Below the pieces are notes generated by a model that searched no databases, had not been told where the DNA came from, and saw only the letters and a program-made list of their open reading frames with translations. A stretch of DNA of 64,000 bases, from assembly GCF_018861065.1 (NCBI RefSeq), contig NZ_JAHKQO010000006.1:62001-126000 (forward strand), given 5' to 3'. The position numbers were made by a program, and so were the translations under genes. The DNA comes from Paraglaciecola arctica. GTDB taxonomy: Bacteria > Pseudomonadota > Gammaproteobacteria > Enterobacterales > Alteromonadaceae. This document shows, in pieces, positions 37,671 through 47,635 of the stretch (its first letter is position 1; the number at the start of each line of letters is the position of its first letter).

Positions 37671-38363
37671 CTATTTGTTACGGATTAAAGTTGTTTTACT
37701 GAGCAACAAACTGCTCTGTTTTTGTGTCGCGTATTCATCAATTTTAAAAATAATATCTTTAAACTGAATTTCGTCACCTTGATGCAATCGCACACGTTCG
37801 CTGATTCTTTTGTTATTCACCAAGGTGCCATTCGAAGAGTTTAAATCTTCGATATAAAGTATCTCTTCAACAAGAACAAAGCGAGCATGCATGCGTGAAA
37901 TATAAGATCGCAAAAGAGTGATTTCACACTCAATTGCCCTTCCAATAGTCACCCCATTATCAATTCGATATTCCAACCCTTCTACAGGACCGGACACAGC
38001 CTTAGCATACCAACCATCAATACGCATTGGAGCGTTATGGTTTTTATCGAGAGAAACACGCTGATCAATAACCGGAGCAATATTATTCAACATTCGCCGC
38101 TCTGAAAACGGTGCAATGCGCTCAAACCCGTTTATTGTTAAGTTATAAAACCACGAAATACTCACTACCACAGGGAAAAAAACGATAAAGATCCCTAGTA
38201 ACCAATAGTAATAGTCATTGTGAATTTCAAAAATAGGAAAGGCAACACTGCCTACTTGCAAAATAATCCAACAGGTAACTATGTACAAAACAATGGTATT
38301 TAACACATTTCTGCGTCGTAACTCTCCATAAAAACGACTTAGCTTACTTTTCTGTTTTTCCAT
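37671..38363 (-). CDS. Membrane protein with C-terminal FHA domain
   Basis: A 230-residue protein. Residues 1-85 contain KLSRFYGELRRRNVLNTIVLYIVTCWII and two membrane helices, the same N-terminal anchor seen before TolB/TPR-type proteins of marine gammaproteobacteria. Residues 115-215 form an FHA phosphothreonine-binding domain with the signature GRAIECEITL, SRMHARFVL and LNSSNGTLVNNKRI. The FHA part faces the cytoplasm by the positive-inside rule. No Ser/Thr kinase gene is near. The function is likely phospho-dependent recruitment to the membrane (inference). Confidence 0.85.
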   Translation of the reverse strand: MEKQKSKLSRFYGELRRRNVLNTIVLYIVTCWIILQVGSVAFPIFEIHNDYYYWLLGIFIVFFPVVVSISWFYNLTINGFERIAPFSERRMLNNIAPVIDQRVSLDKNHNAPMRIDGWYAKAVSGPVEGLEYRIDNGVTIGRAIECEITLLRSYISRMHARFVLVEEILYIEDLNSSNGTLVNNKRISERVRLHQGDEIQFKDIIFKIDEYATQKQSSLLLSKTTLIRNK

Positions 38364-38664
38364 TGTAGTAATCCAACCGTAAAAAGATTTTAGGTACCAC
38401 TATTTCAGTTTTATCTTTATTTGTAGACAGTTCAAGTCTTTTCTAAGCTATATCAGCCCTATTTTCGTCGAAAATGCTGTGTTCCATACTTATTTATACT
38501 GAGCGGCTAACCTAAAACACTGTTGCCTCTCTTTTGATTGATTTTTTCAATTGACTTTCCTTTTGATAATAACCTCTCAATATATTATGCAATCATTCAA
38601 ATTAACTTGCTCATGTAGCAACTGTGTTTAAACTGACGACTCAAAAAAATGTAAAGGAGATGTT
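38364..38664. other. Divergent intergenic region FHA gene / serine hydrolase
   Basis: 301 bp without a gene; only a short palindrome ATTTTCG-T-CGAAAAT near 38461-38475 and the strong AAAGGAGA ribosome site of the next gene stand out. Confidence 0.45.
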
Positions 38665-39927
38665 ATGAAGTTTATTTTTGGATTAATGCTTTGCTATACC
38701 TTGATGGCTTGCCAATCAACAGTAGTCAAAGCTGAAAATACAGTCAGCGCCGCTGAATCTTTAGGTTTTTCGTCCGAACGCTTAGATAGAATCGCGACTG
38801 TTATGCAAACTTATATTGACCGAGGTAAATTAGCTGGCACCTTAACATTAGTCGCCAAAGACGGGAAAATTGCCTATTTAAATGCTCAGGGCATGCAAGA
38901 TAAAGCTGCCGGTATTCCCATGAGTGAAGATACCATTTTTAGAATTTACTCGATGTCGAAACCTGTTACAGCTGTCGCTGCCATGACTTTGTGGGAACAA
39001 GGTAAGTTCCACATGTTCGATCCAATTTCAAAATACCTACCTGAATTTACCAACATGAAAGTTTACGTAAGTGGTTCCGGTGACGATATGGTGTTAGAAG
39101 ATGCCAAGAGCCCAATTCGCATCATCGACCTGTTTATGCATACCTCGGGTTTAAGTTATGGCTTCACCGGCTCTGAAGTAGATAAAATGTACCAACAAAT
39201 GCAAGCGAAACCCGATGAGTTAAATCGCAGTAATATTCTTTCTAAAATTGCAGCCATACCACTGGTTCACCAACCAGGATCTGCTTGGAATTATGGGGTG
39301 TCTACCGACATTATTGGCTTCTTAATTGAAAAACTAAGCGGTCAAAAGCTTGGTGACTATATGCAACAAACCATATTTTCGCCCCTTGGGATGAAAGACA
39401 CAGGGTTTTATGTTACGCCAGACAAGGTAGCCAGACTAACCCAAATTTATACCGCCGATAGAAAAACCGGTAAAACAATTGTCATGCAGAATGAACCTTT
39501 AGGCGATTATAAGAGTGATCCTGAAATCCACAACGCTGGCGGTGGTTTGGTTTCTACCATGCAGGATTATTTCACCTTTGCACAAATGATGCTAAATGGT
39601 GGCGAGATAAATGGGGTCAGGATCTTAGGTAGAAAAACCGTTGAATATATGACCAGCAACCATATGCCGCAAAATTTAATTCCGTTTAATTCAAGCTCTC
39701 AAGGAGAAGGTTTTGGACTCGCGATGTCTGTCACTGTTGACCCGGGCATGTCTGGTTTTATGAGTTCAAAAGGTAACTTTGGCTGGGGAGGAATGGCTTC
39801 AACTTATTTCAGAGTCGACCCAGAAGAGAAAATTGTATTGATATCAATGGCGCAATTTGTCCCTATTGGTTTTCATCGCTATCACGATGATTTCAGAAAC
39901 CTTGTTTATCAAGCGTTAGTAGACTAA
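38665..39927 (+). CDS. Beta-lactamase-fold serine hydrolase, lipoprotein
   Basis: A 420-residue class C beta-lactamase/esterase-type protein. The N-terminus MKFIFGLMLCYTLMACQS has a lipobox (LMAC), so it should be lipid-anchored after export. The catalytic SxxK is in IYSMSKPVTAVAAM (about residue 97), the second-motif tyrosine in WNYGVSTDIIG, and a late GWGGMASTYFRVDP stands in place of the KTG/HxG box. This pattern is typical of EstB-like esterases and uncharacterised penicillin-binding-like hydrolases rather than true AmpC. Monocistronic with a strong ribosome site (AAAGGAGA). The substrate is unknown. Confidence 0.88.
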   Translation: MKFIFGLMLCYTLMACQSTVVKAENTVSAAESLGFSSERLDRIATVMQTYIDRGKLAGTLTLVAKDGKIAYLNAQGMQDKAAGIPMSEDTIFRIYSMSKPVTAVAAMTLWEQGKFHMFDPISKYLPEFTNMKVYVSGSGDDMVLEDAKSPIRIIDLFMHTSGLSYGFTGSEVDKMYQQMQAKPDELNRSNILSKIAAIPLVHQPGSAWNYGVSTDIIGFLIEKLSGQKLGDYMQQTIFSPLGMKDTGFYVTPDKVARLTQIYTADRKTGKTIVMQNEPLGDYKSDPEIHNAGGGLVSTMQDYFTFAQMMLNGGEINGVRILGRKTVEYMTSNHMPQNLIPFNSSSQGEGFGLAMSVTVDPGMSGFMSSKGNFGWGGMASTYFRVDPEEKIVLISMAQFVPIGFHRYHDDFRNLVYQALVD

Positions 39928-39935
39928 ATCTGAAC

Positions 39936-39957
39936 TGATGCGCCTAAGGGCGCATCA
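39936..39957. terminator. Hairpin between convergent genes
   Basis: TGATGCGCC-TAAG-GGCGCATCA, a GC-rich 9-bp stem in the 41-bp gap between two convergent genes. It has no long T-run. Confidence 0.65.
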
Positions 39958-39968
39958 ACTTCTCAAAC

Positions 39969-41291
39969 TCAATGAGTTTTAAGCCACTTAATAATTGGCT
40001 CATAGAGATCCTCAATCGTTTGCTCCTGACTACGCTTTTTATATATTCGAGTTAATTCCTTATTAAACGCCTTAAATTTATAAAAACCTCGTTTATTGAC
40101 CATAAAATCTTCCATATGGTGTTTGATCATTAAATACTCCTCATCAGAGTAGGACTCCAATGCATACAACAAAAACACCGACCAGGTCATATATTCGTTA
40201 AACACCAAATAAGGTTTGTTATATCCGCCGCCTTTGTACCAATTTTTTAATTCAGGCAATGCATCATTAATCTCGTTAATATAGTTATCTGAAATTGGGT
40301 TAACATAAGCGTGATCAATTTCGGTAAACAATGTTCTAGTCAGTTTTATGGCTTTTGTTGCCGGGGAATCGACGCCACTTTCATATCGGTTAGGGCCACT
40401 GATAAACATAATGGATTCTTTAAAACCATTATGAGTGAACATTCGAGCACTATGTTTGCCAGAGCCCAACGGCGAAAAAAACACTTTATAGCTCTGATAC
40501 TCTGCTGGAAACTCTGACTCCAACCAACTCCAGATACGTTTTGGCTGAGTGTCATTTTCAAATTGTTTAAGCAAACTTGAATAATACGGCTGATGCTGTT
40601 GGTAGAATGACCTAAAATCACTAATTTTTGCAAAGTTCTCTAACAGTTCGCGTTGCATTGCTATTGCATCTTTTGCCCTAAAACTATTGTAAACCTCGGA
40701 CTTTACGATTTTATCATTCATAAATTCGTAAGCAGGTCCATTTTCAACGAGAGAATAATAGTCAACATCGCCAAGTGCAGTAAAAATCGGATGGGCTTTA
40801 AAGGGCGTAAACCATTTCATCATTGCCTGATAATAGTCACCTTGTACCCGCCTTCCATAATTTGTTTGATGAAACTTGTCAGCTAAAGCTAAAACAATAT
40901 TCGTCAATTCGTACACTTCAGGGATATCAGCCGTTACTTTCCCACGCTGCTGTTGTATATACCGTGTGCTGTATCGAACTGGTTTACCTTGGATGTGGAA
41001 TGTCAGGGTTTTAACTTGGTTGTTTAACTGCAAATATAGTTTTTCGGAGTCATTTCCGCGATAGAAAATAGGCACACTTTGCTCGCCGTAGCGCAATTCA
41101 GCTGTTGGGCTTGCTCCCCAATAAGTCATATAAAAAGCCTTATCAGTGGGCAATGAGTTAAAACTTAATTCACGACTAAAATACTTGTCTGTGACTAAGA
41201 CAAAACTGTCACCTTGCAAATTGATGTAGTGATCGTCACCCCTTGAGTTGGCACAACCCAACAACATAAAAACAAAAATTAGGTATTTCAA
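39969..41291 (-). CDS. DUF4932 lipoprotein, metallopeptidase-like
   Basis: A 440-residue exported protein with a lipobox in FMLLGCANS. The central and C-terminal parts resemble DUF4932 proteins, whose core resembles gluzincin peptidases with an HExxH-type helix followed by a VNP sequence. Here that helix reads LFTEIDHAYVNP, so Glu and the second His are kept but the first His is Thr; a later Glu (FNEYMTWS) could be the third ligand. If the alignment is right, it is a degenerate or altered metal site. Neighbours give no hint of substrate. Confidence 0.7.
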   Translation of the reverse strand: MKYLIFVFMLLGCANSRGDDHYINLQGDSFVLVTDKYFSRELSFNSLPTDKAFYMTYWGASPTAELRYGEQSVPIFYRGNDSEKLYLQLNNQVKTLTFHIQGKPVRYSTRYIQQQRGKVTADIPEVYELTNIVLALADKFHQTNYGRRVQGDYYQAMMKWFTPFKAHPIFTALGDVDYYSLVENGPAYEFMNDKIVKSEVYNSFRAKDAIAMQRELLENFAKISDFRSFYQQHQPYYSSLLKQFENDTQPKRIWSWLESEFPAEYQSYKVFFSPLGSGKHSARMFTHNGFKESIMFISGPNRYESGVDSPATKAIKLTRTLFTEIDHAYVNPISDNYINEINDALPELKNWYKGGGYNKPYLVFNEYMTWSVFLLYALESYSDEEYLMIKHHMEDFMVNKRGFYKFKAFNKELTRIYKKRSQEQTIEDLYEPIIKWLKTH

Positions 41292-41502
41292 TTTAGCAGT
41301 GCCCCTAAGACAATAATCATTAACCTATAGTACACATAAGCTATGAAAATTCATTCAAACAAGTTGGCAATACCAATGGCTAGCACGTTTTAGTGTTCAC
41401 TTCTCACAATAAATTCAAAGACTTATTCTTTTTTTAGGTCTGCCGATAGAATAAGATAATACCCATTACATTGTGCAAATAGATTATGAGTTTATATAAA
41501 GT

Positions 41503-44500
41503 ATGTTGAAGAATATCCGTTTACATCTTGATAAAGATGAACAAAAACAGGCGCTTTTAGACGAGAAATTAGCGACACACATACTCAATACTCACAAAGA
41601 CAATATCAACGCATTTCAACGTAACATTCCCGCTTTGTTGCCTAATGTTCAAAACCCCGACCTTGCTAACTACTCTATTTTTATTAATCAATATGCCGAA
41701 ATTAATATTGTTGATTACGGTATCGGTCGCACCTTCTATGGATTTCACCCCGAAGCGGAAGTGTTAGAGCAAATATCTCGAGTAGAACAACACTGCCCTA
41801 ATATTGTATTTGATGCACCTTCCGTTAATCACATCAAAGATTCTCAGCAATTTGACAGTATTCAAGATTTACAAAGTATTAATGACCTAGAAAGTATCAA
41901 ACTCAGAAACCAACAACCGCCTTTACCATACGAAATTGAATGTTTAGTGGTACTCGGATGTGGCCTAGGTATTCACCTTGGGCAACTACTAAAACAACAC
42001 AAGATTAAAAATCTAGTTATTTACGAGCCTGAATTACAGTATTTCCAATGTTCGATTATGGCCACGTCTTGGCAAGAAATTTTTGCACTTGCAAAACAGC
42101 ACAATACCGCTATTTTTTTACAACTAGAAAAAGATGGCAGAGACCTGATTCAGGATATGAATGAACTCATTCAGCACTGCGCCATTAGCAACTTCCATCT
42201 ATACAAACATTACAATCACGAAGTATTCAATTCTATTTACAAAGATCTATCCCAGCGCAGTTGGCGTGAAATAACAGATACGGGGTTTAAGATTGAATCT
42301 AAACAAAGTTACTTGGACTTTGTGTCGAGGTGGACACCTAACATAGATTTAGAAAAGTATACCTTGCTGAGCGCAGCGAGTACCAAATTAAGTAACAACC
42401 TCGAAGCGTTTAAAAAGTATTTTCCAGAAATCTACGCGGAATACAAAGATTATACTCCGAAAAAATGGCTGCCAATCAGTAACGCTGCTGGTGAAGTCAA
42501 TTTAGTCAAAACTGACAGTTTACAATCTTGGTACAGCGATTCTCCGACTCAAGACTGCAATCTAAACTTCGACAACTTTAATGAACAACCTAACAAAGAT
42601 GGCTTAGTACTAGGTTATAAAGGCAATAAACTCGCTCACTACATTCACTATCAATTTGTTAAAGAAACCGAAGAGTTACTTAAGGAAGCTGAAGAGGAAG
42701 TAGGAGCATTACCAGATAATGTACCCTCAATCATTATGTTTGGTTTAGGAGTAGGTTACCAAGTAGAAAAATTACTCGAAAAACATACTGTTGAAAAACT
42801 GTTTATCTGTGAGCCCAACCCAGACTTCTTTTATGCATCACTATTTGCCATTGATTGGCAAACTATATTTGAAACCATAGAAAAATCCGAATCACGAATT
42901 TACTTAAATATAGGCGATGACGGTAGCAACTTATTTAGGGATTTGTTGAGTCAATTTTATTCTATTGGCCCCTATATTTTAAACAGCACTTACTTTTATC
43001 AAAGTTATTACAATGCGTCGTTAAACTCCGCTATCAGCCAACTCAGAGAACAATTACAAGTTGTGATCTCTATGGGAGAATATTTTGACCATGCCTATTA
43101 CGGAATAGCACATACTAAAGAAGGCATGCGCCGAAAAATTCCAATATTAACCGCCAACCCTGCTAGTAAACTAAGTTATGAAGACAAAGAAGTACCGATA
43201 TTTGTTGTAGGTAATGGCCCTTCTTTAGACAGTTCTATTGACGCCATTAAAGAGTGGCAAGGACAAGCCATAGTAGTAAGTTGCGGCACTGCATTGCAAG
43301 CCTTGCATCGTCACGGAATTACGCCTGACTTTCATGCAGAAATAGAACAAAATCGCAGTACCTATGACTGGGCCGTATTAATAGGTGATTTAGACTACTT
43401 AAAAAACATCACACTCATATCTTGTAATGGCATCCACCCTGATACCTGTGATTTATATAAAGATGTGATGGTGGCATTTAAAGAAGGTGAATCATCAACA
43501 GTATCGGCGCTCAGCGTATTAGGCCGCAAAAACTATGAGGCACTACTTAATTCCTTTCCGACAGTTAGTAATTTTGTCATCGATTTATTCAGTACAATTG
43601 GGTTTACCAGCATCTACTTAATCGGAGTCGATCTAGGTTTTGTTGATGTTAAACACCACCATTCCAAATCATCTGGATATTACAAAGAAGACGGCGAGGA
43701 AAGCTACGACTTTACTAAAAGTGCCAATACATCACTGATAGTTCCGGGAAATTTTCGTCCCAAGGTTAATACCAAACACGAATTTAAAGTGTCTGGGCAA
43801 GTAATCGAACAAGTGACAGGGGCTAAACCTAAAGGCCAAGAGTTTTACAACTGTAGTGATGGCGCAAAAATCCACGGTACTTTACCACTACGAACAAGTG
43901 AGTTGTTGATAGTGGTAACTGAACAACAAAAATTTCAAGTAATAGAAAAACTAAAAATCAATATTTTTTCAAACCAAGGACTAGAGAACTACGTTGAAAA
44001 GTTTGAAGACAAGTTTTCTCAAGAAATATTAATAGAAGAACTTAGTGCTTTTGAAGCCCTTTTAGAAAAAGAAGTGACTTGCAAAGAAGATACAGAGATC
44101 ATCATCAAAAAACAAAAAGATATGTTATTTGCTTCATATAAAAACGGAAACTCACTGCTTTTTTATTATTTGTATGGCACCGTGAATTATGCAAATGCGG
44201 TTTTTACTAAGCTTTCAAGCTGCATTGCTCAAGATTCAGGAATTCTTTTAACGGTGAAGGAAGGCATAACTGCTTGGCAACATAGTTTCAAAACCATTGA
44301 AAAATTAATATCCTATGGTCTTAGTAATTTTGATATTTCATCTTTCAAAACAAATGAACGAGAGTTATTGCAGATAACAAACCATGTCAAATCTAAGTCT
44401 CTTCTTATAATATGTGACTCCACTGCCTTTGCAGATAGTGTTGGCTGGTTACTTAGAAACTACCTAATGTGGGATATAGATGTGACGTTCTGCAGTGAAG

Positions 44501-45120
44501 ACCAAACGGAACAATTAGCAGAAGGAGTTTTCGATTTCGTAATTTATAGTCTATCTCCTAGCACTCAGAGAAAAAAAATAGAAATTAAAACCACTGGCCG
44601 ATTAAGTACAATTTACGCTTTATACCAAAAAGATTTTCATCTCCTTAACAGCTTATGCATGGAGAATCTGAATGTAACGTTTGCCCCCATCACACAAGAT
44701 AACAGAAATAAACACAATCCAGACTGGATGAGCGATCATCTCAGCATTGCAGCTATTCTTCTTAACGCTTGTGTATTAGAACACAAATGCCAAATCATCT
44801 TGCCTAAATATAAAATGCGCGAATATTTTGATGTTAACAACTTCAAAGATCAAGTGTATCTAACGGAAAAAACAGATGTTGTTTTTGAGTATGAATTGTA
44901 TATGACAGTCTACAAACCCCCTAAAACAAACTTGACAGTGTTACCTAAGAACGGCACTAGGGGTAAACTTGTAATTGACAATATTTCCTATAAGAATCAT
45001 ATATATACTGAACTAGAATCTAAAGTTTTTGGCAGTAAGTTGTCGTTATTTTCCAATTTAGTTCCTACTATTACTAAAGACCGTCTTTATCAAAAAACAT
45101 ACAAACCAATTGAATTATAA
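41503..45120 (+). CDS. Maf-type flagellin glycosyltransferase, double N-domain (DUF115)
   Basis: A 1205-residue motility-associated-factor protein, about twice the size of common Maf proteins. Two homologous N-terminal units are visible, at about residues 146-255 (CLVVLGCGLGIHL, LVIYEPELQYFQCSI, TSWQEIF) and 404-515 (SIIMFGLGVGYQV, LFICEPNPDFFYASL, IDWQTIF). The DUF115 catalytic core follows at about 566-740, with VGNGPSLDSSIDAI and GHGITPDF-like LHRHGITPDFHAEI, then IYLIGVDLGFVD. The last 400 residues are less conserved. Maf proteins transfer nonulosonic acids such as pseudaminic acid to flagellin, consistent with pseHGI 16 kb downstream. No signal peptide, cytoplasmic. Confidence 0.92.
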   Translation: MLKNIRLHLDKDEQKQALLDEKLATHILNTHKDNINAFQRNIPALLPNVQNPDLANYSIFINQYAEINIVDYGIGRTFYGFHPEAEVLEQISRVEQHCPNIVFDAPSVNHIKDSQQFDSIQDLQSINDLESIKLRNQQPPLPYEIECLVVLGCGLGIHLGQLLKQHKIKNLVIYEPELQYFQCSIMATSWQEIFALAKQHNTAIFLQLEKDGRDLIQDMNELIQHCAISNFHLYKHYNHEVFNSIYKDLSQRSWREITDTGFKIESKQSYLDFVSRWTPNIDLEKYTLLSAASTKLSNNLEAFKKYFPEIYAEYKDYTPKKWLPISNAAGEVNLVKTDSLQSWYSDSPTQDCNLNFDNFNEQPNKDGLVLGYKGNKLAHYIHYQFVKETEELLKEAEEEVGALPDNVPSIIMFGLGVGYQVEKLLEKHTVEKLFICEPNPDFFYASLFAIDWQTIFETIEKSESRIYLNIGDDGSNLFRDLLSQFYSIGPYILNSTYFYQSYYNASLNSAISQLREQLQVVISMGEYFDHAYYGIAHTKEGMRRKIPILTANPASKLSYEDKEVPIFVVGNGPSLDSSIDAIKEWQGQAIVVSCGTALQALHRHGITPDFHAEIEQNRSTYDWAVLIGDLDYLKNITLISCNGIHPDTCDLYKDVMVAFKEGESSTVSALSVLGRKNYEALLNSFPTVSNFVIDLFSTIGFTSIYLIGVDLGFVDVKHHHSKSSGYYKEDGEESYDFTKSANTSLIVPGNFRPKVNTKHEFKVSGQVIEQVTGAKPKGQEFYNCSDGAKIHGTLPLRTSELLIVVTEQQKFQVIEKLKINIFSNQGLENYVEKFEDKFSQEILIEELSAFEALLEKEVTCKEDTEIIIKKQKDMLFASYKNGNSLLFYYLYGTVNYANAVFTKLSSCIAQDSGILLTVKEGITAWQHSFKTIEKLISYGLSNFDISSFKTNERELLQITNHVKSKSLLIICDSTAFADSVGWLLRNYLMWDIDVTFCSEDQTEQLAEGVFDFVIYSLSPSTQRKKIEIKTTGRLSTIYALYQKDFHLLNSLCMENLNVTFAPITQDNRNKHNPDWMSDHLSIAAILLNACVLEHKCQIILPKYKMREYFDVNNFKDQVYLTEKTDVVFEYELYMTVYKPPKTNLTVLPKNGTRGKLVIDNISYKNHIYTELESKVFGSKLSLFSNLVPTITKDRLYQKTYKPIEL

Positions 45121-45193
45121 TCCGTTAATAATTTGGCCTAAAATTAACATTCACTTTGACAATCAATTATGAATATCAAAAAGGGGTTTCGTA

Positions 45194-46327
45194 GTGAAAC
45201 AAACAAAAGAGCCTAATTTGAAAATAGACAAAAAATCACTAATTATGGCAGTGTTTAGTACACGGATATTTCATAATGAAGGTTCGTTAGTACGAGCAAC
45301 TTATGATTCTGTGGAGCTAATTGAAAAAGTTAGAGACGATGATTTAATCGAAAGAATAATTTCTTTTTATCAAAATACTCATAAGTTAGATTTAGGTTCT
45401 TCTATGTGGCAACTTATCAGTTCATATCAAGCACCTATACATAAAGCATTAATGGAAAATGATGAAAATATTGTGATTAAAACGTATCAGAATCCAGGTA
45501 AGAATGAGCTTTTTTCAGGATATGATTTTCTCAGAAAATCCTGTCAAGTAGAGTTTGAATATGACCATATAGGACTAGCCTACGCCAAATTATGTTTGGA
45601 TGGATTAATTAGGTTTGCGGAATATATCGGAGCGATTCCTTTAGATAACCCTGAATCTTGGGGGGCAAAAACAACTTCACCTTACGATGCAGAAACTATT
45701 ATTGACAATTTAGATAGCTTTGCATGGAAATTTACCTTACCAAATCCTTATCCAAATGAATTTGGACTCAGTACGTCTCGAGGTGTATTAAGTTATCGTG
45801 TTCCACAAGCTTTATATCAAGCATGGCGAATCAAAAAGTTAGTACAAGGTATCGAAAATCCACGGATCTTAGAAATTGGAGCTGGCCTTGGCAGAACAGC
45901 TTATTACGCTAATGAACTAGGGATCAAAGATTACACAATTATTGACATTCCTATGACTGCAACAGCCCAAGGTTATTTTTTAGGTCGAACAATTGGTGAA
46001 AACAATATCTTGTTTGAGAATGAAAAAGTTGATGAAAACAATCCCAAAATTAGAATTATTAGCCCTCAAACTTTTATTGATGAAAATAACCAATACGATC
46101 TTATTGTTAATGTTGATAGCTTAACTGAAATGGATAAATTAGTAGCTCAAGAATATTGGGAAAAAATTAAAACATCTACAAACACATTTTTATCTATCAA
46201 CCATGAATCTAACTCCTTCACTGTAAGAGACTTATTATTGAAAGACTTAACATTGCTAAATATTAGTCGTGAACAATACTGGATGCGCCGAGGTTACGTA
46301 GAAGAATTAATAAAAATAAATACTTAA
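45194..46327 (+). CDS. Putative sugar O-methyltransferase
   Basis: A 377-residue SAM-dependent methyltransferase matching the family annotated as putative sugar O-methyltransferase. The SAM-binding motif is ILEIGAGLGRTAYYANELG (about residue 225), followed by YTIIDIPMTATAQGYFL and the later NVDSLTEMDK. It begins with GTG at 45194, preceded by AAGGGG 7 bases upstream. It follows the Maf gene by 73 bp in the same direction and probably decorates the same glycan. Confidence 0.85.
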   Translation: MKQTKEPNLKIDKKSLIMAVFSTRIFHNEGSLVRATYDSVELIEKVRDDDLIERIISFYQNTHKLDLGSSMWQLISSYQAPIHKALMENDENIVIKTYQNPGKNELFSGYDFLRKSCQVEFEYDHIGLAYAKLCLDGLIRFAEYIGAIPLDNPESWGAKTTSPYDAETIIDNLDSFAWKFTLPNPYPNEFGLSTSRGVLSYRVPQALYQAWRIKKLVQGIENPRILEIGAGLGRTAYYANELGIKDYTIIDIPMTATAQGYFLGRTIGENNILFENEKVDENNPKIRIISPQTFIDENNQYDLIVNVDSLTEMDKLVAQEYWEKIKTSTNTFLSINHESNSFTVRDLLLKDLTLLNISREQYWMRRGYVEELIKINT

Positions 46328-46369
46328 AAGTGATGCATATTTTCCTAAAAACAAATTTGCAGTAAAAAT

Positions 46370-47635
46370 CTAAATTATGGATGACTCGTCTATATTTAAA
46401 TCAATTAATTGTTGTAATATTTCGTCATAATATTCATTTGATGATATCAATATATAATCAAATGAATCGCAATGTTCGATCAAATAATTAGGCTTTTGAA
46501 TTAGTGCTTCTTTATAAGGTGAGGTGGTCAAATAATTATCTACAAAAGCTACAAAACTAATATTTTTTGTATTATCTTTCAGCCAACTATAAAAATGCAT
46601 TCCCAATATACTTGCACCAAAAACAATTATTCGAGAACTTGAATTTTTATTAATTTTCTCTAATTGAGCCTTTTGATTCAATAACTTTTTAGCATGTTTG
46701 CGCCTGTTAACTATTGCACGCCAATCTTGGGGATATGCCAGAATTCTTTTTGCTTCCCATGATGATCGCCTAAGACTATTTTTGGTCCCCTCCTTTCCTT
46801 CAGAAAATTTCCTAGTCATGTTGTCAGAAATCAATAAGTTTTCCTGCTTATTGTGCATATATACATTACAGCCACGCCATTCACTCTCATCATAACTTGC
46901 TCCATCATTACCAACTAAAAGCAGCCGAAGTTGTTTATTTTTAATGTACCTTGAAAGCCCAGACCTACCACTTTCAAAACGATATGCGTCATACTTTGAA
47001 ATAATATTTTGAAGTGTATTTTCAAGCATCAAACTCGAAGGAATCATAAAACCATTCGTTCTAATATGAATATTTGGATAACAATCAATATCTAAGAGAA
47101 ACCTTAAATGCTCAAAAACATCTGATAACTCTTCACGTTTAACTGCAATAGGTTTAGTAGAAAAAATGGTTAAAAATGAAAAAACAAGTGCTGTGGTGAT
47201 TAATCTTGGTCTTGAAGTCGAACCTCGGTGACTTTGCCAAGAGCCAGTTGCTCCAACTAATCCTACATCTTTGAGTTTCATATTTTTGTATAACTTACTT
47301 AGCCAATATGAACTTAGAATCATTGAATGTGAATTTAGAAAGCAAAGGTAGTGATATTCTTTAGCAAAGGCTTTTGTCGCTTTAATGTAGGCGGTTATAT
47401 CGACGCCTTCATCAGACACATCAAAACTAAGGTGGTCAATTCCTTGTAATAGCGATGTATAACATGTTTTTTCATTTTCGTTATCAAATCCTTTAAAGAT
47501 GATAACTAAATCATGTTGAACCCCAGGTTCAAAACATTGATAAGAGTTTAAAAAGTCCTCGAACATTTCAATATTATTAAGTTTTCTAACAAGATGAAAA
47601 ACGGCTATCTTGTCACTTGAAGATGACATATTCAT
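46370..47635 (-). CDS. Probable glycosyltransferase with C-terminal Rossmann-type domain
   Basis: A 421-residue protein I recognise only in part. Residues 10-240 resemble a GT-A fold (AVFHLVRKLNNIEMFEDFLN, then FLNSHSMILSSYWLSKLY and VGLVGATGSW), a pattern seen in polysaccharide-locus glycosyltransferases. Residues 330-421 form a small Rossmann-like unit beginning IIVFGASILGMHFYSWLK, ending with DYILISSNEYYDEILQQL, homologous to the N-terminus of the LicD protein at 57169-58068. It overlaps the upstream GT2 gene by 4 bp and its product likely works with it. Confidence 0.6.
   Translation of the reverse strand: MNMSSSSDKIAVFHLVRKLNNIEMFEDFLNSYQCFEPGVQHDLVIIFKGFDNENEKTCYTSLLQGIDHLSFDVSDEGVDITAYIKATKAFAKEYHYLCFLNSHSMILSSYWLSKLYKNMKLKDVGLVGATGSWQSHRGSTSRPRLITTALVFSFLTIFSTKPIAVKREELSDVFEHLRFLLDIDCYPNIHIRTNGFMIPSSLMLENTLQNIISKYDAYRFESGRSGLSRYIKNKQLRLLLVGNDGASYDESEWRGCNVYMHNKQENLLISDNMTRKFSEGKEGTKNSLRRSSWEAKRILAYPQDWRAIVNRRKHAKKLLNQKAQLEKINKNSSSRIIVFGASILGMHFYSWLKDNTKNISFVAFVDNYLTTSPYKEALIQKPNYLIEHCDSFDYILISSNEYYDEILQQLIDLNIDESSII

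Noticed and set aside
38665-39927. AmpC beta-lactamase (resistance gene)
   Set aside because: It is a lipoprotein, the second motif is YGV rather than YxN and no KTG box is seen; an esterase-like hydrolase is more likely.
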